Positions 58,236 through 64,000 of a stretch of DNA of 64,000 nt are shown here, piece by piece. Under the pieces are notes generated by a model, which saw only the letters and a list, made by a program, of their open reading frames with translations, had not been told where the DNA came from and did no database searches. Source of the stretch: Frigoribacterium sp. PvP032 (GTDB lineage: Bacteria > Actinomycetota > Actinomycetes > Actinomycetales > Microbacteriaceae). Numbering within the stretch: the first letter of the stretch is position 1; each line of letters opens with the position of its first letter. The stretch lies in assembly GCF_017833035.1 (NCBI RefSeq), contig NZ_JAFIBM010000001.1, positions 2,046,001 through 2,110,000 on the forward strand, in the 5' to 3' direction. Both the position numbers and the translations under genes were made by a program.

Positions 58236-59624
58236 CTAGACGGACTGCACCCGCGCGGACGCCTTGTGGCGGGCTCCGTGGTGTTCGTCCGGCAGCCGGT
58301 CGCCGCGGCCGAAGAGCTTCTGGCGGAGGGTGCCGGGCTCGTACTCGGTCGGGTAGACGCCGCGGGCCTGCAGCACCGGGACGACGTGCTCGACGATGTC
58401 CTCGAAGGTGCCGGGGGTGATGGCGTAGGCGAGGTTGAAGCCGTCGACGTCGGTCTCGGCGACCCACTCCTGCAGCTGGTCGGCGATCTGCTCGCCCGAC
58501 CCGACGATGCGGGGTCCGAGGCCGCCGATGCCGGCCGCCTCGGCGATGTCGCGGATGGTCCACTCCTTGCCGCTGTCGCCCTCCTGCGCCTGGAAGTTGG
58601 CCAGCGCCGACTGGATCGCGTTGCTCTCCACGTCGCCCACCGGGTCGTCGAGCGAGTACGTCGAGAGGTCGACGCCCATCCAGCCCGACATGAGGGTCAG
58701 CGCGCCCTCGTGCGACGCGTACCGCTGGTACTCCGCGTGCTTCGCCTCGGCCGCCTCGGGCGTCGCGTCGGTGATGATCGTCAGCAGCGTGTAGATGCGG
58801 GCGGAGTACCGGTCGCGGCCCGCCTCCTCGAGGGCGTCGCGCAGCTTCGTGACGGTCGCGGCCAGGCGCTCCTTGGTGGGGGCGGCGACGAAGATCGACT
58901 CGGCGTTGCCGGCGGCGAAGCGGATGCCGCGGGGCGACGCGCCCGCCTGGTAGATCACGGGCGTCCGCTGCGGGCTCGGCTCGGAGACGTGGATGCCGGG
59001 GACCTTGTACCAGGTGCCCTCGTGCCCGATCTCGTGCACCTTCGTCGGGTCGGTGAAGACGCCCGTCTCACGGTCGCGGACGACGGCGTCGTCCTCCCAC
59101 GAGCCCTCCCACAGCTTGTAGAGGACCTCGAGGTACTCGTCGGCCTGGTCGTAGCGGTCGTCGTGGTCAAGCTGGTCGTCGGCGCCCATGTTGCGGGCGG
59201 CGCTCGGCAGGTAGCCGGTGACGACGTTCCAGCCCACGCGGCCGTCGGTGAGGTGGTCGAGCGTCGACATCCGACGGGCGAACGGGACGGGGTGCTCGTA
59301 GGCGGTTCCCGCCGTGATGCCGAAGCCGAGGTGCTCGGTCGCCGCCGCCATGGCGGAGACGAGCAGGATCGGGTCGCCGACCGGCGTCTGCGTGCCGTTG
59401 CGGAGCGCCGCGTCGTGGTTGCCGCCGTACACGTCGTAGGTGCCGAGCACGTCGGCGATGAAGAGGCCGTCGAAGCGACCGGCCTCGAGGAGGCGCGCGA
59501 GGGAGGTCCAGTAGCTCAGCTTCGTGTAGTCGGGGGAGCGGTCGTCGGGGTGCCGCCACAGACCGGGGGACTGGTGCCCCACGCAGTTCATGTCGAAGGC
59601 GTTGAACCGGATGCGTCGAGTCAT
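58236..59624 (-). CDS. LLM-class flavin-dependent monooxygenase (NtaA/SnaA/DszA type)
   Basis: FMN-dependent monooxygenase of 462 residues in the bacterial-luciferase-like group that acts with a separate flavin reductase. Family segments are RFDGLFIADVLGTYDVY near 50, GWNVVTGYLPSAARNMG near 133 and PVIYQAGASPRGIRFAAGNAESIFV near 220. Substrates of the group are nitrilotriacetate, sulfonates and thiophene-like compounds; the one here is unknown. No reductase is adjacent. It is divergent from an MFS exporter 80 bases away, which suggests a joint function. Confidence 0.9.
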   Translation of the reverse strand: MTRRIRFNAFDMNCVGHQSPGLWRHPDDRSPDYTKLSYWTSLARLLEAGRFDGLFIADVLGTYDVYGGNHDAALRNGTQTPVGDPILLVSAMAAATEHLGFGITAGTAYEHPVPFARRMSTLDHLTDGRVGWNVVTGYLPSAARNMGADDQLDHDDRYDQADEYLEVLYKLWEGSWEDDAVVRDRETGVFTDPTKVHEIGHEGTWYKVPGIHVSEPSPQRTPVIYQAGASPRGIRFAAGNAESIFVAAPTKERLAATVTKLRDALEEAGRDRYSARIYTLLTIITDATPEAAEAKHAEYQRYASHEGALTLMSGWMGVDLSTYSLDDPVGDVESNAIQSALANFQAQEGDSGKEWTIRDIAEAAGIGGLGPRIVGSGEQIADQLQEWVAETDVDGFNLAYAITPGTFEDIVEHVVPVLQARGVYPTEYEPGTLRQKLFGRGDRLPDEHHGARHKASARVQSV

Positions 59625-59691
59625 CCGGCCATCGTCGTCGCCCACCTTCGCGGGCGCCACGGGCCTGCAACACGGCGTCACACGCGACGCC

Positions 59692-59697
59692 TAGTCT
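59692..59697 (+). promoter_or_regulatory. -10 element, leaderless MFS gene
   Basis: TAGTCT ends six bases before GTG 59704. Confidence 0.55.
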
Positions 59698-59703
59698 TGG
59701 TCG

Positions 59704-60927
59704 GTGACCCGCCCTGCCCCGACCCGCCGAGACTCGCCCCGCCCTCCTCGTGCACGGCTCGGACGGGACGTCGTCGTGCTGGGCGTCATCGCCTTCTTCG
59801 TCATGGTCGGCTTCGGCGTCGTCGTGCCCGTGCTGCCCGTCTACGCGGCGAGCTTCGGCGTCGGCTACGTCGCCGTGGGCGCTGTCCTCTCGGCGTTCGC
59901 CCTGATGCGTCTCGTCGCGAGCCCGTTCGTGGGCCGGATGATCGACGTCGCGGGCGAGCGCGTCGTGCTCTCGGTCGGCATCGGCATCGTGGCGGTGTCG
60001 AGCGGCCTCGCGGGCCTCGCCCACGACTACGTCCAGCTGCTGCTGCTGCGCGGGGTCGGCGGCATCGGCTCGGCGATGTTCACGATCTCGGCGATGACCC
60101 TGCTGCTGGCGTCGACGACGCCCGACCGCCGCGCCAGGTCGATCGGCTTCTACCAGGGCGGGTTCCTGGTCGGCGGCATGGCCGGGCCGGCGCTCGGCGG
60201 CCTCCTCGCGACCGTCTCCCTGACGGCGCCGTTCTTCTTCTACGCCGCCACCCTTGCTGTCGCGGGCATCGTCGGCATCCTGCTGCTCAGCCCGCCGCGC
60301 CGAGGCGACGGGGCGGCCGCCGCCGCGGCCGCCGAGCCCGCGCGCCCTCTCGCCGACGTGCTGCGCGACGTGCGGTTCCGAACGGCGTGCGTGGCGAGCT
60401 TCGCGCAGGGCTGGTCGTCCCTCGGCGTCCGGAGCGCGCTCGTCCCGGTGCTGGTCGTGGAGGTGCTGCTCCAGCCCACCTCCTGGACCGGCGTGCTCTT
60501 CGCCGTCGCCGCCGTGGCGCAGACGCTCGCGCTCGCCCCGGCGTCCCGCTTCGTCGACACCGTGGGGCGCCGGCCTGCCGTGATCGGCTCGTTCGCGGTC
60601 GCCGCGGTGTCGCTGGCCGCCGTCCCCTTCGCGCCCGGACTCGTGACCCTCGGCGCGTTGCTGGCCGTCTACGGAGTCGCGACCGCGTTCATGGGCACGG
60701 CCCCGGCCGCACTCGTCGGCGACGCGGCGGGTGCGCGGGGCGGTCGCCCCGTGGCGATCTTCTCGATGTGCTCGGACGTCGGGGCGATCGCGGGCCCCCT
60801 CGTCGCGGGGCTGCTCGTCGATGCGGCGTCGTTCGAGGTGGCCTTCGGCACGGCCGCGGCGCTGCTCGCGGTCAGCGCGATCGTCGCGGTGCGGCTGCCG
60901 CGCGGCGTCTCGGTGCCGCAGCCGTAG
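59704..60927 (+). CDS. MFS transporter
   Basis: Major facilitator of 407 residues with twelve predicted helices. The inter-helix motif A is SPFVGRMIDVAGERVV near 75-90 and repeats in the second half as ASRFVDTVGRRPAV. A short Ala-rich central loop (about 200-212) separates the halves. It resembles multidrug-type exporters. Start GTG 59704, with TAGTCT directly before it. It is the last gene with normal codon use before the terminal island. Confidence 0.88.
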   Translation: MTRPAPTRRDSPRPPRARLGRDVVVLGVIAFFVMVGFGVVVPVLPVYAASFGVGYVAVGAVLSAFALMRLVASPFVGRMIDVAGERVVLSVGIGIVAVSSGLAGLAHDYVQLLLLRGVGGIGSAMFTISAMTLLLASTTPDRRARSIGFYQGGFLVGGMAGPALGGLLATVSLTAPFFFYAATLAVAGIVGILLLSPPRRGDGAAAAAAAEPARPLADVLRDVRFRTACVASFAQGWSSLGVRSALVPVLVVEVLLQPTSWTGVLFAVAAVAQTLALAPASRFVDTVGRRPAVIGSFAVAAVSLAAVPFAPGLVTLGALLAVYGVATAFMGTAPAALVGDAAGARGGRPVAIFSMCSDVGAIAGPLVAGLLVDAASFEVAFGTAAALLAVSAIVAVRLPRGVSVPQP

Positions 60928-61002
60928 CGGGAGCTCGAGGTCGATCTGCCGGCTGGCGGTCGCAGCGTCGCGACTCCAGCCGGTGGCCCGGTGACCGGTG
61001 AT

Positions 61003-61047
61003 CTCGGGTTCTCGGGTTCCCGGGTTCTCGGGTTCTCTGGTTCTCGG
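61003..61047. repeat. 8-base tandem repeat CTCGGGTT at the island edge
   Basis: Units at 61003, 61011, 61019 (CCCGGGTT), 61027 and 61035 (CTCTGGTT), then a partial at 61043. Three units are perfect. It lies in the 257-base gap between the MFS gene and the recombinase, which holds no other gene. Confidence 0.92.
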
Positions 61048-61172
61048 TGCACGGTCGTTCATCGGGACACTCCTCGCGACCCTATTTGGCCGACTGAGGT
61101 CAAGTGGCTCCTGGCCTGCGGATTCGCGTATGCCTGTCCCGCAAAAATGCCCGGTGATGGGGGTCTAAACGC

Positions 61173-61178
61173 TACAGT
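61173..61178 (+). promoter_or_regulatory. -10 element, leaderless recombinase gene
   Basis: TACAGT ends six bases before ATG 61185. Confidence 0.5.
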
Positions 61179-61184
61179 CGTCGC

Positions 61185-61754
61185 ATGCTCATCGGCTATG
61201 CCCGCGTCTCGACCTCGGGACAAGATCTCGCAGCACAACGTGACGGTCTCGCAGCACTGGGTGTTGACGATCAACACGTGCATGTTGACCACGGGCTCTC
61301 GGGCACTACTCGAGCGCGACCCGGCCTCCGCGAGGCGCTGGCCGCGTGCCGTGCCGGTGACGTCTTAGTCGTCACGAAGCTTGACCGCCTCGCCCGATCC
61401 CTCCGCGACGCCACCGACATCGCGGACGAGCTCACGAAGAAGGGTGTCTCGCTGAACCTTGGGGGAGCGGTCTACGACCCCACCGACCCTGTTGGCCGGC
61501 TCCTGTTCAACGTCCTCGGCATGGTGGCCGAGTTCGAAGCCGACCTCATCCGTGCCCGGACCCGGGAGGGCATGGCGATCGCCAAGGCCGCCGGCAAGCT
61601 CCGCGGCCGCAAGCCCAAGCTCACCGCCTCGCAGGAGAAGCACCTGGTGCAGCTGCACCGCACCGGCGCCCACACCACCAGCGAGATTGCCGAGCTCTTC
61701 GGCGTCGCCCGCTCAACGGTTTATCGTGCGATCCAGCGAGGGGAGCAGGCATGA
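61185..61754 (+). CDS. Small serine recombinase (resolvase/invertase)
   Basis: Site-specific recombinase of 189 residues, full length for the resolvase/invertase group. Catalytic Ser in IGYARVSTSGQDLAAQ at residue 10, the Arg motif TKLDRLARSLRDA near 65-77, the E-helix region GMVAEFEADLIRARTREG near 113-130 and a C-terminal HTH (TTSEIAELFGVARSTVYRAI near 162-181) are all intact. No transposase is near. A TTA codon at 61365-61367 and weaker G/C bias suggest acquisition. Overlaps the next gene by ATGA. Confidence 0.95.
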   Translation: MLIGYARVSTSGQDLAAQRDGLAALGVDDQHVHVDHGLSGTTRARPGLREALAACRAGDVLVVTKLDRLARSLRDATDIADELTKKGVSLNLGGAVYDPTDPVGRLLFNVLGMVAEFEADLIRARTREGMAIAKAAGKLRGRKPKLTASQEKHLVQLHRTGAHTTSEIAELFGVARSTVYRAIQRGEQA

Positions 61755-62296
61755 GGAACTTTTTCCAGCGAGGTAAGACCGCCCCGGCGCAGTCTGGGGC
61801 GCCAAGGCAGCCATTCGCTGGCGAGCCAGAAGCTTCCGCCACAGAGCCCTACGTCCGTGTCCGTGTGCGGCTCGAGCAGCACGACGGCTGGCCGCCTGCC
61901 GAGTCGGAGGGCCTGTGGGCGCAGGAGCGCCCGGGAGGGACCTATCTACTCGCGAATACCCCGTTCTTCGCCTTTGGCCTCTCTAATGGCGATTTAGTCC
62001 GTGCGGCGCCCGATGACGACGGCGTGATCTGGTTCACCCAACGAGTCCAGAGAGGCGGCAACCTTACGGTGCGGATCATCACCACCGACCCGGCGGACCT
62101 CAACCAGGACGTCGTGGCAGAGTTCGAGCCCCTAGGGGTGAGCGGTGAGAGCATGGAGCGTCCTCGTCTGCTGGCTCTCGATCTGCCACCAGGCTCGGAT
62201 CTCACCAGCGCCAAGACGTTGCTCGCGGTCGGTGTCACCTCCGGCCGCTGGCACATCGAGGAATCTGACGTCAGCGAGGAGTGGGCCGCTCTCTGA
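61751..62296 (+). CDS. DUF4265-type protein
   Basis: A 181-residue protein whose core (about 38-170) follows the DUF4265 pattern: VRVRLEQHDGWPPAESEGLWAQ, LLANTPFFAFGLSNGDLVRA and VVAEFEPLGVSGESMERPRLLALDLP. Function unknown. The N-terminus is a polar extension. It starts within the recombinase stop, so it is likely co-transcribed. One leucine is a TTA codon at 61994-61996, rare at this base composition. Confidence 0.75.
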   Translation: MRNFFQRGKTAPAQSGAPRQPFAGEPEASATEPYVRVRVRLEQHDGWPPAESEGLWAQERPGGTYLLANTPFFAFGLSNGDLVRAAPDDDGVIWFTQRVQRGGNLTVRIITTDPADLNQDVVAEFEPLGVSGESMERPRLLALDLPPGSDLTSAKTLLAVGVTSGRWHIEESDVSEEWAAL

Positions 62297-62353
62297 CGGG
62301 CCGCCGTTAGCGTCCGATGAAGGATGGTTCTTCGGTGACTCTGTGGGCGGGGC

Positions 62354-62359
62354 TAGCTT
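62354..62359 (+). promoter_or_regulatory. -10 element, leaderless PASTA-like ORF
   Basis: TAGCTT ends six bases before ATG 62366. Confidence 0.45.
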
Positions 62360-62365
62360 GAGCTC

Positions 62366-62608
62366 ATGAGCATCGGAATCGGTGATCCCGTCGTGTTTCC
62401 CTCCGTGATCGGTTTGGAGTTCAAGGACGCGGAGAAGGTCGCCTACGCCGCTGGTGTTGTGATCGCGGACTTCGACCCGGACGCGCCCCCCATTGGCGCG
62501 ACAGTGTGGCCTCACCCTTACATCGTCACGGCACAAGAGCCGGGGCCCGGAGTTGCGGGCCGGGCTTGGGACTCACTCCGCATTCGAGTCGAGCGCCTGA
62601 CCATCTGA
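62366..62608 (+). CDS. Free-standing PASTA-like mini-protein
   Basis: An 80-residue protein that is almost entirely one PASTA-like unit. FPSVIGLEFKDAEKVAYAAGVVI parallels the P-x-V-x-G-x2-x2-EA-x2-L-x2-AG start, and YIVTAQEPGPGVAG...DSLRIRV parallels the V-x-x-Q-x-P-x-x-G ... L-x-V-x-V end, with a longer middle. There is no signal peptide, membrane helix or kinase domain. PASTA units normally occur in chains on PknB kinases or PBPs outside the cell, so a single cytoplasmic copy is odd. Confidence 0.65.
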   Translation: MSIGIGDPVVFPSVIGLEFKDAEKVAYAAGVVIADFDPDAPPIGATVWPHPYIVTAQEPGPGVAGRAWDSLRIRVERLTI

Positions 62609-62641
62609 TGAGGGGACGAGGTGCCCGATAGCCGATCCCTG

Positions 62642-62688
62642 ACGGGGAACCTGGGCGAACCCAGGAACCCCGCCATCCACAGCGGGGT
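62642..62688. other. Two adjacent stem-loops in the island
   Basis: CCTGGG-CGAA-CCCAGG (62651-62666, a GNRA-like loop context) and CCCCGC...GCGGGG (62669-62688) follow each other 40 bases after the PASTA-like gene. They may be a terminator or part of a structured RNA. The rest of the 241-base gap (62609-62849) shows no gene. Confidence 0.4.
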
Positions 62689-62837
62689 CTGGGCTGCCCT
62701 ACGCAACGTAGACGTGTGTCGGCCCAGCACCTAGTGCCCGGTGAAGGATCGGGCACCGGACGCGTTATCGACTCAAGATCATCGAGAGTGCGAGCCCGTT
62801 CAGAGGGTGCTCGTGCCCCCAGCGGCCGCGCCATCGC

Positions 62838-62843
62838 TAGGGT
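62838..62843 (+). promoter_or_regulatory. -10 element, leaderless membrane-protein gene
   Basis: TAGGGT ends six bases before ATG 62850. Confidence 0.45.
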
Positions 62844-62849
62844 CAGGAC

Positions 62850-63248
62850 ATGGACGAGGCCGACAGAGAACTCCTCCGCGAGGCCGAGGCTGAAGTGGCA
62901 GCGCTGCCCCACCGCAACCCCCTCACCGACCTGCCACCCCGCCCGGGCGGCGGCCCCGCTGCCGAGACCGCGCCGACCGGTCGGGCTCGCTTGCTCGCCC
63001 CGCTGACCCTCATCGTCTGCTTCGTCACGGCCTGTGCCGAGGGTTCGTGGCTGTGGTTCTCCGCCGCAGACTGGACCTCCTCGTTGTGGTTCGCCGTGCC
63101 GTTCCTCCTGGTTGCCTCGATCGTGCTTGCAATCGTCGCCGGAGCTCTGGGCGGCCGCGCTGGCCGGTGGGCAGGAGTCTGCGGTGGCATCGCCGTCGTA
63201 CCGCCCGTGTGCTTCGTGGTGTCGCTACCCCTGGCGCTCTTCGCGTAG
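62850..63248 (+). CDS. Small membrane protein, unknown
   Basis: A 132-residue protein I do not recognise. The first 45 residues are charged and Pro-rich (MDEADRELLREAEAEVAALPHR), then three hydrophobic segments follow (about 48-68, 78-100, 105-131), separated by short polar turns. The arrangement suggests a cytoplasmic N-terminus and three helices. The leaderless -10 supports the start. Confidence 0.65.
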   Translation: MDEADRELLREAEAEVAALPHRNPLTDLPPRPGGGPAAETAPTGRARLLAPLTLIVCFVTACAEGSWLWFSAADWTSSLWFAVPFLLVASIVLAIVAGALGGRAGRWAGVCGGIAVVPPVCFVVSLPLALFA

Positions 63249-63351
63249 TTCAACCCGGCTAGGGCCGATCAGCTGCACGATGATGCCCGGGCGGCGTCTG
63301 TTTGACGGGGTGCGCTGTGGGCGTCGAAGGCGCCGACGCGGAAGGCCGGGG

Positions 63352-63357
63352 TACGGT
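63352..63357 (+). promoter_or_regulatory. -10 element upstream of the lipoprotein gene
   Basis: TACGGT ends six bases before ATG 63364, which opens an eight-codon frame (MGEDECEL, stop 63388-63390) overlapping the lipoprotein start at 63378. The lipoprotein itself has GGGGGAAG as ribosome site. Confidence 0.4.
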
Positions 63358-63377
63358 CTCGCCATGGGGGAAGACGA

Positions 63378-63857
63378 ATGCGAGCTGTAACTGCTGTGGT
63401 GGTGGTGGTGGTGGTGGTTGGGGCGTCACTGGCAGGATGCGCGGCGACTGTCCCTATGAGCTCAGCCGACGAGGCCAACGCAGTGGGGTGCGCGCAAGTC
63501 ACAGTGCATCTTCCTGAGACCATCGCTGAGACCGAAGTGAAACGTGAAACAGACGCCCAGGCCACTGGTGCTTGGGGTGAGCCCGCATCTGTCCTGCTTC
63601 GCTGCGGGGTCACAGAGCCAGGTCCCACGGATCTGCCGTGCTACACGATCCAGGGAGTGGATTGGATCGTCGACTCCCCACCAGACGACCCTGACACCGC
63701 CATCCTGACCACCTATGGCCGCTCTCCAGCCGTTGAGGTCGTCTTCGACACAACGACGCTGACGGGCGCTAGCGTCATGGGAGACCTAGCCGATGCCGTC
63801 GGGTACCTTCCGGCCAACGGGCGCGCATGCACGAGCGCCGAAGACTTAACCTCCTGA
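63378..63857 (+). CDS. DUF3515-type lipoprotein
   Basis: A 159-residue predicted lipoprotein. The signal peptide contains eight consecutive Val, encoded by a GTG-rich tract, and ends in the lipobox SLAGC (Cys near 21). The mature part follows the DUF3515 pattern: CAQVTVHLPETIA, ATGAWGEPASVLLRCGVTEPGPTDLPCYTIQGVDWIV and LTTYGRSPAVEVVFD. The four or five Cys may form disulfides. A TTA codon lies at 63846-63848. The family's usual place is beside ddl/thiL in the core genome, so this copy is probably an extra paralogue. Confidence 0.82.
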   Translation: MRAVTAVVVVVVVVGASLAGCAATVPMSSADEANAVGCAQVTVHLPETIAETEVKRETDAQATGAWGEPASVLLRCGVTEPGPTDLPCYTIQGVDWIVDSPPDDPDTAILTTYGRSPAVEVVFDTTTLTGASVMGDLADAVGYLPANGRACTSAEDLTS

Positions 63858-64000
63858 GCCAGGCGTACGGATGCGAAATCGCGGCACGAGCCTTTCGTAG
63901 CCAGCCCTGACGTGAGCCGCCTCTGATGGCTTGGCGCCGTAGACCGACTCCCTGCGTCTAGAGCGGGCCAACCCCAACCCGAAGGGCCGGCAGCGACGTG

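Noticed and set aside
63397-63420. GTG trinucleotide run in the lipoprotein signal peptide as a phase-variation tract
   Set aside because: Whole-triplet changes only lengthen or shorten a Val run and cannot switch the frame.

Overview
The window is a stretch of high-GC actinobacterial chromosome, most likely from a Microbacteriaceae-type organism. The evidence is the presence of RbpA, WhiA and OpcA, the order uvrC-rapZ-whiA-gap-pgk-tpiA-secG-rbpA, the G/C-ending codon use, and many GTG/TTG starts. The genus cannot be fixed from sequence reading alone. Coding density is very high, with many ATGA or GTGA stop/start overlaps, and at least fifteen genes have a TANNNT -10 hexamer only 6-8 bases before the start codon, as expected for leaderless mRNAs.

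Layout. 1-3.4 kb: the 3' part of uvrC, then rapZ and whiA. 3.5-7.3 kb: glycolysis (gap, pgk, tpiA), then secG and rbpA. 7.4-15.7 kb (minus strand): pentose phosphate genes tkt-tal-pgi, an internal hairpin, then zwf-opcA-pgl. 16-18.3 kb: haem O and haem A synthases (ctaB, ctaA) flanking a frameshifted GNAT acetyltransferase. 18.6-22.7 kb: a SUF iron-sulfur operon (sufB, sufD, a Rieske protein, sufC, a DUF59 protein). 22.8-28.2 kb: bioY, an ABC-F ATPase, SURF1 with two small partners, a FabG-type reductase and serB. 28.3-34.7 kb: divergent glgC/glgA, an ABC ATPase, type-B L31, an exonuclease and a trehalose synthase. 34.7-47.5 kb: housekeeping genes including a hydrolase, a glycosyltransferase, a histidine phosphatase, a sirtuin, an rRNA/tRNA methyltransferase, a D-Ala-D-Ala carboxypeptidase, an SGNH hydrolase, an acyl-CoA dehydrogenase, dinB and a helicase.

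48.1-53.3 kb (minus strand) is a tightly coupled surface-polysaccharide cassette: a polyprenyl glycosylphosphotransferase, a GT4 glycosyltransferase, a CDP-alcohol phosphotransferase, a Wzc-like protein that has lost its P-loop, and a CTP-dependent nucleotidyltransferase. The last two enzymatic activities fit together as synthesis and transfer of a phospho-polyol or phospho-amino-alcohol. Upstream is an 838-base non-coding leader with about eleven copies of TCGGGT. 54.2-57.9 kb is a four-gene osmolyte (betaine/choline-type) ABC transporter. 58.2-60.9 kb is a divergent pair of a flavin monooxygenase and an MFS exporter.

The last 3 kb (about 61.0-63.9 kb) looks acquired: a small serine recombinase, a DUF4265 protein, a free-standing PASTA-like mini-protein, a small membrane protein and a DUF3515-type lipoprotein. 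Three of these carry a TTA leucine codon, which I did not notice in any core gene here, and the left edge is marked by an 8-base tandem repeat. The observations most worth following up are the phosphopolyol-type polysaccharide cassette with its pseudokinase and reiterated leader, and this terminal island.
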